Shown in pieces: positions 9,401 to 17,763 of a stretch of 64,000 bases of DNA. The notes under the pieces are model-generated. The model was not told the origin of the DNA. It made no database searches and saw only the letters and a list, made by a program, of their open reading frames with translations. Source of the stretch: Gynurincola endophyticus (GTDB lineage: Bacteria > Bacteroidota > Bacteroidia > Chitinophagales > Chitinophagaceae); NCBI RefSeq assembly GCF_003991195.1, contig NZ_RCWL01000005.1:133078-197077 (forward strand), given 5' to 3'. How positions within the stretch are numbered: the first letter of the stretch is position 1; every line of letters starts with the position of its first letter. The position numbers and the translations under genes were made by a program.

Positions 9401-9431
9401 TTTGGTAAATTAATCTGATTTACTAAATTTG
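9401..9431 (+). promoter_or_regulatory. rpsP promoter
   Basis: A -33 TTTG (9401-9404) and a -7 TAAATTTG (9424-9431) are separated by exactly 19 bases, the canonical spacing for the Bacteroidota housekeeping promoter. The start site would be near 9437, giving a leader of about 75 bases. Confidence 0.75.
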
Positions 9432-9439
9432 AAAATATT

Positions 9440-9468
9440 AGGAGGATGGCTACAATAACCATCCTTCT
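9440..9468 (+). promoter_or_regulatory. Leader hairpin of rpsP mRNA
   Basis: AGGAGGATGG (9440-9449) pairs along its whole length with CCATCCTTCT (9459-9468), with one G-U pair and a 9-base loop. It lies at the very start of the predicted rpsP transcript, about 45 bases before the ATG, and no T-run follows, so it is not a terminator. Ribosomal-protein operons often carry such autoregulatory leaders; that role is inference here. Confidence 0.5.
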
Positions 9469-9513
9469 AAAGTTGTAACCCTATTTGTTCACGCATTTAA
9501 ATTTCTATTTAAA

Positions 9514-9930
9514 ATGCCAGTTAAAATCAGACTTCAACGTCACGGGTCTAAAAAAAGACCTTTCTACTTTATTGTAGTAGCAGATGCTCGTTCTCCAAGA
9601 GACGGTAAATTCATTCAGAAATTAGGTACTTACAATCCTCTAACAGTTCCAGCGACTATTCAATTAGATCGTCAGAAAGCTTTAGATTGGTTGCACAAAG
9701 GTGCTCAGCCAACTGACACAGTGCGTAAGATCCTTTCTTTCAAAGGTGTATTATACTTAAAGCATTTATTGCGTGGCGTAAAACTAGGATTATTTGACGA
9801 AACTGCTGCCATGGAGAAATTCCAAGCTTGGCACTCAGAGCATGAAACTCAGATCAAAAAGAAACAAGAAGAACATGCCAGAGACAGAAGAGTTCGTCGC
9901 GCTCCAATCAGAAACGGTGGTGGCGAATAG
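9514..9930 (+). CDS. rpsP: 30S ribosomal protein S16
   Basis: 138 residues. The first 80 form the S16 core: [20 protein letters not shown], then [20 protein letters not shown]. The remaining about 58 residues are a charged C-terminal extension ([17 protein letters not shown]), which is usual in Bacteroidota, where S16 is longer than the about 80-residue proteobacterial form. It is a structural protein of the small subunit. It has its own promoter and a strong terminator immediately downstream, so it appears to be transcribed mainly as a single gene even though rimM follows. Confidence 0.96.
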   Translation: MPVKIRLQRHGSKKRPFYFIVVADARSPRDGKFIQKLGTYNPLTVPATIQLDRQKALDWLHKGAQPTDTVRKILSFKGVLYLKHLLRGVKLGLFDETAAMEKFQAWHSEHETQIKKKQEEHARDRRVRRAPIRNGGGE

Positions 9931-9957
9931 TCCAACGCTTGTATAGCAAAAAAGATT

Positions 9958-9992
9958 AAAGAGATTATCCGTGAGGATAATCTCTTTTTTTA
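9958..9992 (+). terminator. rpsP intrinsic terminator
   Basis: A perfect 13-bp stem (9958-9970 with 9975-9987, loop GTGA) followed by a T-run, 27 bases after the rpsP stop codon. Confidence 0.85.
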
Positions 9993-10305
9993 TACCATTA
10001 AGGATAAGGATTGTCACAGAAACAAGATGTGTTTTCACCTACATTTTTTTCAAACCCGGAGTCTTAAGACTCCGGAGGATATAATTTATACGAATTTGAG
10101 ACCGGATCAGATGATGCTTCCTAAATAAACTTTTATATTTCCTTCTTCATAATTTCACTATAATGAGCTGAAAGTTTCTGTTTCTCAATGTCTTAAATAT
10201 TCGATTTGTCATTTTCCCCATCATTGCTATGAATTCTTACTATTATATACTCATATTTTTATTACTTCGATTTTATGTCGGCTATTTTTTTAATTTTACA
10301 CAGTT
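9993..10305. other. Intergenic region between rpsP and rimM
   Basis: 313 AT-rich bases. It holds the palindrome at 10056-10075 and must contain a rimM promoter, but I see no full TTTG/TAnnTTTG pair. No open frame worth calling. Confidence 0.5.
10056..10075. repeat. Perfect 20-base palindrome
   Basis: CCGGAGTCTTAAGACTCCGG is its own reverse complement. There is no T-run after it, so it is not a standard terminator. It could be a relic of a dispersed palindromic (REP-like) repeat or a protein-binding site; no second copy was noticed in this window. Confidence 0.6.
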
Positions 10306-10821
10306 ATGAGTCAATATAATAGCATTGGTAAATTAGTGGCCACTTTTGGTGTAAAAGGAGAAGTAATTTTATCTCATCGTCTGGGAGCAGAAACTGATCT
10401 GCAAGGACTGGAAACTTTCTTTATAGAAAACAAAAAAGATGAGATGTTACCTTATTTTGTGGAATATACACGCGCTAAAAATGAGGAGGAGGTATATATA
10501 AAAATAGAAGGTATTGAGTCGAAAGAAGTAGCAGGTAAATTACTTCAGAAAACGGTATGGTTGAGCGAAGAAGATTTTCGTCAGTACGCAGACGCTACCT
10601 CACCCATCTCATTCTTAGGCTATCATATTATTGATCAGGACGTTGATCTGGGTGAAATATTAGAGATTATTGAACAACCCCACCAGGTATTGTGCCGGAT
10701 CGATCTTGAAGGAAATGAAGCGCTGATTCCACTGCATCAGGATACTTTATTGGAAATAGATCAGGACGAAAAGAGAATTTACGTTGAACTACCCGACGGT
10801 TTACTGGATATTTATCGCTAA
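10306..10821 (+). CDS. rimM: 16S rRNA processing protein RimM
   Basis: 171 residues, the family's usual length. The N-terminal domain opens with SIGKLVATFGVKGEV (about residues 5-19), the hallmark of RimM, and the PRC-barrel C-terminal half includes LGYHIIDQDVDLGEILEI. RimM helps mature the 30S head and binds S19. It follows rpsP as in many bacteria, but trmD, the usual next gene, is absent and dinB follows instead. Confidence 0.93.
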   Translation: MSQYNSIGKLVATFGVKGEVILSHRLGAETDLQGLETFFIENKKDEMLPYFVEYTRAKNEEEVYIKIEGIESKEVAGKLLQKTVWLSEEDFRQYADATSPISFLGYHIIDQDVDLGEILEIIEQPHQVLCRIDLEGNEALIPLHQDTLLEIDQDEKRIYVELPDGLLDIYR

Positions 10822-10861
10822 AATCTTTTGTTTGCTAGCCCATCCTCCAACTTACTAAACT

Positions 10862-12016
10862 ATGGCAGCAACAACACCACAGCGAATAATCGCACATTTT
10901 GACCTGGACGCATTTTTTGTGTCTGTAGAACGGCTGTTTAATCCGGCTTATATCGGTGTGCCGCTAATTGTAGGAGGTAAAGAAAGAGGTGTAGTGTCTA
11001 CCTGTAGCTATGAAGCACGTCAATATGGAGTACACTCTGCAATGCCCATTCAACAGGCAAAAAGACTTTGCCCCAATGGTATCTTTATAGGTGGTAACAG
11101 AGCTGCTTACAGCCATTATTCACGTATGGTAACGCAGATTATTGCAGATAAAGCCCCGCTGTTTGAAAAAGCTTCTATCGATGAGTTCTATATAGACCTA
11201 ACCGGTATGGAAAGGTTTTTTGATCCTTTTCAATGGACAATCGACCTGCGTCAGCAAATTATCAATGAAACCAAACTGCCCATCAGTTTTGGAATGTCTA
11301 CTAATAAAATGGTAGCAAAAATCGCTACCGATGCAGCTAAACCAAATGGGTATTTACAAGTGCCATTCGGAATGGAAAAAGAATTTCTTGCTCCATTGGC
11401 CGTCGGAAAAATTCCCGGAGTAGGTAAAAACACACAACAAACACTGGAATCTATCGGAATAAAAACTATTCGCCAGATAGCCGAAACCCCTGTTGCTTTG
11501 CTGGAAAAGGTAATCGGCAAATATGGTGTTGAATTATGGCACAAGGCACACGGAAAACATGAAGGCATTGTAGCTCCTTATCACGAAGCAAAATCGATTT
11601 CAACCGAAAGAACTTTTGAAGAAAATGTGCTGGACCTCGATCGACTCATGGCTGAGCTCGTAACAATGACTGAACGGGTAGGCTATGAATTGCGCCAGGA
11701 AGATAAAATGGCCGGTTGCATCGCTGTTAAAATCCGCTACCCGAATTTTGATACAAATTCCAGACAAATAGCTGTACCTTACACTTGCTACGACGATGAA
11801 ATAATTCCTATAGCAAAAGAATTGTTTCATCAACTCTATAAAAAAAATCAACCCGTACGCCTGCTGGGAATCAGATTGAGTGAACTCACTAATCATGCTC
11901 AACAAACTAACTTGTTCTACAATACCGAGAAAAAAACAGATCTCTATAAAGCGATCGATGACTTAAAAAATAAGTTCGGAAAACTGGCTGTAAAACGAGG
12001 AGGAGGTAAAAATTAA
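10862..12016 (+). CDS. dinB: DNA polymerase IV (Y family)
   Basis: 384 residues. Palm catalytic carboxylates are visible in IAHFDLDAFFVSVE (about residues 9-22) and KASIDEFYIDLTG (about 100-112). The thumb helix-hairpin-helix is IPGVGKNTQQTLESIGI, and the little-finger domain ends before a short basic tail (KRGGGKN). This is an error-prone, proofreading-free polymerase for lesion bypass. The C-terminal beta-clamp peptide may be QQTNLFY, at the position where the clamp-binding motif is expected. It lies 40 bases after rimM; no LexA-type box was identified. Confidence 0.94.
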   Translation: MAATTPQRIIAHFDLDAFFVSVERLFNPAYIGVPLIVGGKERGVVSTCSYEARQYGVHSAMPIQQAKRLCPNGIFIGGNRAAYSHYSRMVTQIIADKAPLFEKASIDEFYIDLTGMERFFDPFQWTIDLRQQIINETKLPISFGMSTNKMVAKIATDAAKPNGYLQVPFGMEKEFLAPLAVGKIPGVGKNTQQTLESIGIKTIRQIAETPVALLEKVIGKYGVELWHKAHGKHEGIVAPYHEAKSISTERTFEENVLDLDRLMAELVTMTERVGYELRQEDKMAGCIAVKIRYPNFDTNSRQIAVPYTCYDDEIIPIAKELFHQLYKKNQPVRLLGIRLSELTNHAQQTNLFYNTEKKTDLYKAIDDLKNKFGKLAVKRGGGKN

Positions 12017-12087
12017 CCCAAAAGTTAAAAAAAAGCCTAAATCAACCGGAAAAGATAAAATAGTCTACTAAAATTGTAGGGAATTGT

Positions 12088-12095
12088 TATATTTG
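12088..12095 (+). promoter_or_regulatory. Candidate -7 box of the peroxiredoxin gene
   Basis: TATATTTG matches TAnnTTTG and lies 38 bases before the peroxiredoxin ATG. The -33 element is not clear. Confidence 0.5.
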
Positions 12096-12133
12096 ACATC
12101 TAAATCTTTCAAGAACAAAATAAACTTACCATT

Positions 12134-12772
12134 ATGAGTTTACGTTTAGGCGATATTGCTCCCAATTTTAAAGCAAAAACCACCATTGGTGAAATTGATT
12201 TTTATGAATTTTTAGGAGATAGCTGGGGGATATTATTTTCTCACCCGGCCGACTACACCCCTGTTTGTACAACAGAATTGGGCAAAACTGCATTATTGCA
12301 AGAGGAATTTGCCAAACGTAATGTGAAAGTATTAGCAGTGAGTGTTGATCAGTTAGAACATCATCACGGATGGGTGAAAGACATTAACGAAACACAAAAT
12401 TGTACAGTCGGATTTCCGATTATTGCTGACGAAGATCGTAACGTGGCCACTTTGTACGATATGATTCATCCAAATGCATCTGTAACAGCTACTGTGAGAT
12501 CATTATTTGTGATCGGGCCAGATAAAAAGGTAAAACTTACTATTACTTATCCCGCATCAACCGGAAGAAACTTCTATGAAGTATTACGTGTAGTAGATTC
12601 TTTACAGTTAACTGCTGATTATAGTGTGGCTACGCCGGCAGACTGGAAACACGGTGAAAAAGTAATCGTAGTACCTGCAGTTTCTACGGAGGAAGCAGAA
12701 AAAAAGTTTCCCAAGGGTTTAGAAATCGTTAAACCCTACCTGAGATATACACCTCAGCCGAATATTGATTAA
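12134..12772 (+). CDS. Peroxiredoxin, Prx6 type
   Basis: 212 residues. The N-terminal thioredoxin-fold part contains the peroxidatic site ILFSHPADYTPVCTTELG (Cys at about residue 47) and the extended C-terminal domain of about 60 residues typical of the Prx6/1-Cys class. It reduces hydrogen peroxide or organic peroxides in the cytoplasm. A second Cys (NETQNCTVGFP) is present, but a role as a resolving Cys is uncertain. Single-gene unit: candidate promoter upstream, strong terminator downstream. Confidence 0.92.
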   Translation: MSLRLGDIAPNFKAKTTIGEIDFYEFLGDSWGILFSHPADYTPVCTTELGKTALLQEEFAKRNVKVLAVSVDQLEHHHGWVKDINETQNCTVGFPIIADEDRNVATLYDMIHPNASVTATVRSLFVIGPDKKVKLTITYPASTGRNFYEVLRVVDSLQLTADYSVATPADWKHGEKVIVVPAVSTEEAEKKFPKGLEIVKPYLRYTPQPNID

Positions 12773-12801
12773 GAATTGTCTTCATCATAAATTGGTACTC
12801 A

Positions 12802-12838
12802 AAAACCTCTTTGTAAATTTTACAAAGAGGTTTTTTTA
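12802..12838 (+). terminator. Intrinsic terminator after peroxiredoxin
   Basis: A stem of at least 14 bp (12802-12815 with 12821-12834) with a short AT loop and a run of seven T, 29 bases after the stop codon. Confidence 0.85.
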
Positions 12839-12927
12839 TAGAGGAAGGTGTTCACCGCTGCCTCTATACCCTATTTTAACGTTGCAGGTTTTACCGCTAA
12901 TGCTTATCTTAAAGCAAACTAATTTTT

Positions 12928-14199
12928 ATGCGACTGATTGCTTTATTACTGATTTGCATTGCACCTGTTGTAGTGTTTTCGCAACGAACTGTTATTCATT
13001 GCGGTAAATTAATTGACGTAGAAAAAGGAACTGTTTTAAATAAACAGACAATCGTTGTAGACGGAACTAAAATTGTTTCTGTTGAAAACGGTTTTACAAA
13101 ACCTCTTTCAACCGATAAACTCATTGATTTAAGTGATAAAACCGTTATGCCCGGATTAATGGATAGCCATGTGCATTTAGAGAGTGAAACTTCGCCTAAC
13201 AATTATTCTCAACGATTTACCCGTAACGTTGCTGATATTGCTTTTACTTCGACTATCTATGCCCGTGAAACACTGAAAGCTGGTTTTACCAGTGTAAGAG
13301 ATCTTGGAGGTAATGGTGTAAATACTTCATTGAGAGATGCTATTAACAGTAAAGTAATCGTAGGGCCTCGTGTATATAGTGCCGGAAAATCAATTGCAAC
13401 CACCGGAGGACACGCAGATCCTACCAACGGAGTAAGAAAAGATCTGATGGGTGACCCGGGGCCGGAAGCAGGTGTAATTAACGGAATAAGTGATGCACGT
13501 AAAGCTGTTCGTCAAAGATATAAAGAAGGTGTGGATGTTATTAAAATTACGGCATCTGGTGGCGTATTGTCTGTGGCAAAAAGTGGTGAAAACCCTCAGT
13601 TTATGGAGGATGAATTAGAGGAAATTATTAAAACAGCCAATGATTATGGCTTGAAAGTAGCTGCCCATTGCCATGGTACCGAAGCTATGCTAAGAGCAGT
13701 AAGAGCAGGCGTACATTCTATTGAACACGGCACTTATATGACTCCTGAAGTAATGGATCTGATGAAGCAAAAAGGTACTTATTATGTTCCTACTATTACT
13801 GCAGGTAAGTCAGTTGCAGACTCCTCTAAAATTCCTAACTATTATCCTCCCCTTGTTCAGCCGAAAGCTGCTACCATCGGCCCGAAAATTCAATCAACTT
13901 TTGCGGCTGCTTATAAAGCTGGTGTTAAAATTGCTTTCGGTACGGATGCCGGCGTGTATAAACACGGCAAAAACTGGTTAGAGTTTGTATACATGGTAGA
14001 AGCCGGAATGCCGGCAATGGAAGCCATTCAATCTGCTACCATAGAGGCGGCAAAACTGATTGGTAACTGGGAAGAGCTGGGAAGTATTAAAACCGGAAAA
14101 ATTGCTGACATTATTGCCGTAGATGGTGATCCGATAAAAGATATTCAGTCAATGGGAAAAGTGAAGTTTGTAATGAAAGCCGGAGTGCAGTATTTTTAA
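12928..14199 (+). CDS. Secreted metal-dependent amidohydrolase (imidazolonepropionase/Xaa-Pro dipeptidase-like)
   Basis: 423 residues. A signal peptide (MRLIALLLICIAPVVVFSQ) precedes the mature enzyme. The binuclear amidohydrolase set is complete: MDSHVHLES (HxH), VIKITASGG (the Lys position that is carboxylated), KVAAHCHGTEA, HSIEHGTY and GTDAGVYKHG (catalytic Asp). Members of this clade hydrolyse Xaa-Pro dipeptides or related amides; the substrate cannot be deduced. Location is periplasmic by inference. It is flanked upstream by the peroxiredoxin terminator and appears monocistronic. Confidence 0.88.
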   Translation: MRLIALLLICIAPVVVFSQRTVIHCGKLIDVEKGTVLNKQTIVVDGTKIVSVENGFTKPLSTDKLIDLSDKTVMPGLMDSHVHLESETSPNNYSQRFTRNVADIAFTSTIYARETLKAGFTSVRDLGGNGVNTSLRDAINSKVIVGPRVYSAGKSIATTGGHADPTNGVRKDLMGDPGPEAGVINGISDARKAVRQRYKEGVDVIKITASGGVLSVAKSGENPQFMEDELEEIIKTANDYGLKVAAHCHGTEAMLRAVRAGVHSIEHGTYMTPEVMDLMKQKGTYYVPTITAGKSVADSSKIPNYYPPLVQPKAATIGPKIQSTFAAAYKAGVKIAFGTDAGVYKHGKNWLEFVYMVEAGMPAMEAIQSATIEAAKLIGNWEELGSIKTGKIADIIAVDGDPIKDIQSMGKVKFVMKAGVQYF

Positions 14200-14468
14200 T
14201 GATGATCAATTGAATACATATAACGTGTATGTATATTTGTTTTAATGATTTTTTTTCTGTATCTTATTAGTATAGGGTGTTGTATTTTTAACGTGAATAC
14301 AACCATGCACAAATTAAGTTGTTCAGCAGATTTCGCAGAAAGCATCATTTAATCTATATGACCACTTATGCGCGTACATCAGCGAAGAAATTTCTCCTGT
14401 CAAACGAAGGAGAGTAGTAACAAGCCGAAGGCTGAAGAATATTGATGACAGATTTAATATAATTATAA
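14200..14468. other. Intergenic region with degenerate hairpin sequence
   Basis: About 270 bases between the convergent amidohydrolase and pseudouridine synthase genes, with no open frame worth calling. At 14391-14417 TCTCCT pairs with AGGAGA, and CTGTCA (14397) is mirrored by TGACAG (14448), which may be the remains of a dispersed intergenic repeat. Confidence 0.4.
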
Positions 14469-14499
14469 AAAATAAGTCCGGTATTACCGGACTTATTTT
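14469..14499 (-). terminator. Terminator of the RNA-modification operon
   Basis: A perfect 14-bp stem (14469-14482 with 14486-14499, loop ATT), followed on the minus strand by a T-run. The stop codon of the pseudouridine synthase gene lies inside the stem. Confidence 0.8.
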
Positions 14500-15203
14500 C
14501 TCATCTGTTGTAAACAGGCGCGTATATCTTTTGGCGCTTCTGCTATTATTTCGATTTGCTGTGATTGAAAAGTAAATACGATTCTTTCTGCATGTAAGGC
14601 CAATCTGCTCAAAATAGGCCGCTCATTTTCCTCATGCTTGGAAAGCTTATAATTACGCTTGAAAGCAGATACAAATAATGGATTACCGTCCCCATACACT
14701 TCATCGCATACCAATGGATGGCCGAGGTATTTCATATGCACACGGATCTGGTGGGTTCTACCTGTATGAATCTGAAATTCCATAAAGGTATATTTACCGA
14801 ATCTTTCTTTTACCGTGTAATCAGTATGTGAATGTTTTCCTTTTCTCATCACCGTCATAACACCCTTTTTGGTAGGGTGTTCGTCGAGATATACTTCTAT
14901 AGATCCTTGTTCATTTAATACGTCACCTAATACTAATCCTGTATAATATTTTTCAACAGTTCTGTCTAAGAATAATTTAGAAAGTTCTTTGTGCGTAGCT
15001 TCATCTTTTGCGAACAGAATCACACCGCTGGTGTCTCTGTCAAGCCGATGAATTACAAAGATTTGCTGATATTTTTCCAACAGGTATTGCTTTAATGAAA
15101 GTTCCTTTCCTTCACGGTCGGGAATACTGAGCATACCTGCAGGTTTATTGATTGCAATAAGATAATCGTTTTCAAATAATACTTCCGGTTGTTGCTTAGC
15201 CAC
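14493..15203 (-). CDS. RluA-family pseudouridine synthase
   Basis: 236 residues. The catalytic motif HRLDRDTSGVILFAK (Asp in HRLDRDTSG, about residues 51-65) and HTGRTHQIRVHMKYLGHPL are those of the RluA/RluC/RluD family. There is no N-terminal S4 domain, as in the shorter RluA type. It isomerises uridine to pseudouridine in rRNA or tRNA; the target site is not determined. It overlaps the upstream RsuA-family gene by 8 bases, so translation is probably coupled. Confidence 0.9.
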   Translation of the reverse strand: MAKQQPEVLFENDYLIAINKPAGMLSIPDREGKELSLKQYLLEKYQQIFVIHRLDRDTSGVILFAKDEATHKELSKLFLDRTVEKYYTGLVLGDVLNEQGSIEVYLDEHPTKKGVMTVMRKGKHSHTDYTVKERFGKYTFMEFQIHTGRTHQIRVHMKYLGHPLVCDEVYGDGNPLFVSAFKRNYKLSKHEENERPILSRLALHAERIVFTFQSQQIEIIAEAPKDIRACLQQMRK

Positions 15204-16569
15204 GGGTCGATTTGTTTTTTGAATAAGACTTGTTCAGGAATTTTAATAATCTGACTTCTTTTTCATTTAAGAAACGCCATTTACCACGATCTACGTTTTT
15301 CTTTGTAAGATCTGCGTACATTACGCGGTCAAGGTTTCTGACGTCGTATCCAAGGTGTTCAAAAATTCTTCTTACAATTCTGTTTTTACCACTGTGGATT
15401 TCGATACCAATAACAGATTTGTCTTTCGGATCAGGATATCCCAAAGCATCCGGAGCAATAAATCCATCTTCAAGGGTTACCCCACCGATCAGTTTATCAA
15501 AGTCTGCTTTTGTAAGCGCTTTGTCTAATCGCACCTCATAAATTTTCTTTACCTCATAACTTGGGTGAGAAAGTTTTTGAGATAATTCGCCGTCGTTGGT
15601 TAATAAAAGTACACCTGTTGTATTTCTGTCTAGGCGACCAATCGGATAAATTCTTTCAGTTGTAGCATTTTTAACAATGTCTAATACTGTTTTTCTACCT
15701 TGAGGATCATCGGTAGTAGTAATATAATCTTTAGGTTTATTCAATAAAATGTAAACCAGATTTTTTCTGGCCATCAGTTTTTTACCGTTGAACTTTATTT
15801 CGTCTTTTTCTGTTACTTTAAAGCCCGGCTCTAATATCACTTCTCCGTTTACCTGTACCTTACCTTCTTTTACAATATCAGCAGCATCTCTGCGTGAACT
15901 GACACCGGCATGTGCTAAGAATTTATTTAAAGGAATTGGTTCGTTAATTGGTTTTGCTTTAAAATTAGGCGCTTCAATAAGAGAGTCTTTGCTTCTTGAC
16001 TCATATTCTTTACCTCTCACTTCTCTTTTACGGTCATCATAAGTCTTGCCGAAGCGTTTGTCTTCTTTCTTATAACTATCTCTTGTATTAGAGCGCTCTT
16101 TGCCTTTACCGAATGAGCGTTCTGTTTTTTCGCCTCTGAATGGACGTGCAGTATCCTGACGGTCTGATCTTTCTTTTTTGAAAGCATCGTCTCTGTTATT
16201 ATCCTTAAAAGAAGAACGTGAAGTATTTCCTTTTTTGTTATACGGGCGTGTTTCTTTATCGGTTTTGTAGGGGCGCTCTGCGCGATTCTGGTCGTCTTTT
16301 TTATAAGGACGTCCGGTTTTCTTTTTTCCGAAAGAAGGTCTTTCGTCAGCATTCTCGCGGAATTGTGCTGATTTTTTTGATTCGAAAACTTTTTTAGGAG
16401 CGGCAGGATCTTGCGCTTTCAGTCCGGCTCTTTCTCTTTTCTTTTGTTCGAAGAATGCATTTTTTTCTTCGCGGGCCTGCTTTTTCTCCTGGCGGATTTT
16501 CTCTTTTAATTTAGCGCCGGTTTCTTTTTTGTGTACAAAACGATCGAAACCGCCTTTTTTTGAACTCAT
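15196..16569 (-). CDS. RsuA/RluB-family pseudouridine synthase with long charged N-terminal extension
   Basis: 457 residues from the ATG at 16569; a TTG 24 bases further upstream is in frame but less likely. The last about 240 residues are the enzyme: an S4 domain (IPLNKFLAHAGVSSRRDA), then YPIGRLDRNTTGVLLLTNDG with the catalytic Asp, and GKNRIVRRIFEHLGY. The first about 210 residues are Lys/Arg/Glu-rich low complexity (for example KKTGRPYKKDDQNRAERPYK), probably disordered and RNA-binding; such tails occur in Bacteroidota homologues. It probably modifies 23S rRNA. It lies 38 bases after rlmN. Confidence 0.88.
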   Translation of the reverse strand: MSSKKGGFDRFVHKKETGAKLKEKIRQEKKQAREEKNAFFEQKKRERAGLKAQDPAAPKKVFESKKSAQFRENADERPSFGKKKTGRPYKKDDQNRAERPYKTDKETRPYNKKGNTSRSSFKDNNRDDAFKKERSDRQDTARPFRGEKTERSFGKGKERSNTRDSYKKEDKRFGKTYDDRKREVRGKEYESRSKDSLIEAPNFKAKPINEPIPLNKFLAHAGVSSRRDAADIVKEGKVQVNGEVILEPGFKVTEKDEIKFNGKKLMARKNLVYILLNKPKDYITTTDDPQGRKTVLDIVKNATTERIYPIGRLDRNTTGVLLLTNDGELSQKLSHPSYEVKKIYEVRLDKALTKADFDKLIGGVTLEDGFIAPDALGYPDPKDKSVIGIEIHSGKNRIVRRIFEHLGYDVRNLDRVMYADLTKKNVDRGKWRFLNEKEVRLLKFLNKSYSKNKSTRG

Positions 16570-16607
16570 AAATAAAATTTTGCTGTTTTTCAACAGTAGT
16601 GATATAA

Positions 16608-17657
16608 TTAAATAGTTGTCAGATCCTTATTCGCCAATTGTCCGCAAGCTGCATCAATGTCTTTTCCGCGGCTTCTTCTTAAACGGGCGTTTACTTTATT
16701 TTTTTCTAAATAAGCCATGAACTGGTCAACTACAGGCTCTAAAGGTTTTTTGAAGGTAGCCATTTCAATCGGGTTGTATTCGATGATATTCACCAAATCG
16801 GCTGGTACTTGTCTGTAAACCTTGATAAGGTCGTCGGCATCTGCCAAACTTTCGTTGAAGTTCTGGAATAAAATATATTCTAAAGTGATTTCACTTTTCG
16901 TTTGTTTATAGAAATAATTTAGTGCACTGATCAACTCTTTCAGGTTATTGCTTTCGTTGATTGGCATGATTTCATTTCTTTTCTGGTCGTTAGCAGCATG
17001 TAATGATAAGGCTAATTTGAATTTTACTTTATCATCACCAAGTTGACGGATCATTTTGGCTACTCCGGCAGTAGAAACAGTGATCCTGCGGGGTGACATT
17101 CCCAAACCGTCGGGAGAGGTGATCTTCTCAATGGCCTTCATCATGTTTTTATAGTTGAGTAACGGTTCACCCATTCCCATAAAAACAATGTTGGTCAGCT
17201 TTTGCTGGTAAGTTTCTTCGCTTTGACGGTTAATTAATACCACTTCGTCGTAAATCTCATCATGGTTGAGGTTTCTTTTTCTTGCCATATAGCCGGTTGC
17301 ACAAAACTTACAGCTTAATGAACAACCAATCTGTGAAGAAACACAGGCTGTTTTTCTTTCGTCTGTAGGTATTAAAACACCTTCAACTAAATGACCTTCA
17401 ACTGTTTGGAAACGAGATTTAATGGTGCCGTCATTGGAATGCTGGGTGGTGTTTACAGCAAGAGCAGGTAAGGTGAATTTTTCACTTAACTGAGCTCTCA
17501 GCTCCTTGCCCAGATTGGTCATTTCATCAAAACTATGGGCATGTTTTTTCCAAAGCCATTCATATACCTGCCTGGCTCTGAACTTTTTCTCTCCCATTTC
17601 AGCGAAAAGTTCCTCTAGCTCGCTGAGCGCTAAATGTCTGATATTCGGCTTCACCAT
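16608..17657 (-). CDS. rlmN: Dual-specificity RNA methyltransferase RlmN
   Basis: 349 residues. The radical-SAM cluster motif is CSLSCKFCATG (about residues 111-121), with the following GMGEPLLNY and STAGV glycine-rich SAM-binding motifs. The C-terminal RSRGKDIDAACGQL carries the methyl-carrying Cys. It adds a methyl group to C2 of A2503 in 23S rRNA and of A37 in some tRNAs. It is the first gene of a leftward set with two pseudouridine synthases. A TATCTTTG box sits only 4 bases ahead of its ATG, implying a very short or absent leader. Confidence 0.95.
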   Translation of the reverse strand: MVKPNIRHLALSELEELFAEMGEKKFRARQVYEWLWKKHAHSFDEMTNLGKELRAQLSEKFTLPALAVNTTQHSNDGTIKSRFQTVEGHLVEGVLIPTDERKTACVSSQIGCSLSCKFCATGYMARKRNLNHDEIYDEVVLINRQSEETYQQKLTNIVFMGMGEPLLNYKNMMKAIEKITSPDGLGMSPRRITVSTAGVAKMIRQLGDDKVKFKLALSLHAANDQKRNEIMPINESNNLKELISALNYFYKQTKSEITLEYILFQNFNESLADADDLIKVYRQVPADLVNIIEYNPIEMATFKKPLEPVVDQFMAYLEKNKVNARLRRSRGKDIDAACGQLANKDLTTI

Positions 17658-17661
17658 CCTG

Positions 17662-17669
17662 CAAAGATA
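17662..17669 (-). promoter_or_regulatory. Candidate -7 box of rlmN
   Basis: Reads TATCTTTG on the minus strand, a full consensus match, ending 4 bases before the ATG. If used, the transcript would be nearly leaderless. Confidence 0.45.
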
Positions 17670-17763
17670 TTTGGATATTTATGGATTTACAGTTTCTTTT
17701 TCTCAAGAATGGTATATTGCACCATAATTTAACAAATTAACTATCAACTTAGCGATTGTTGCC

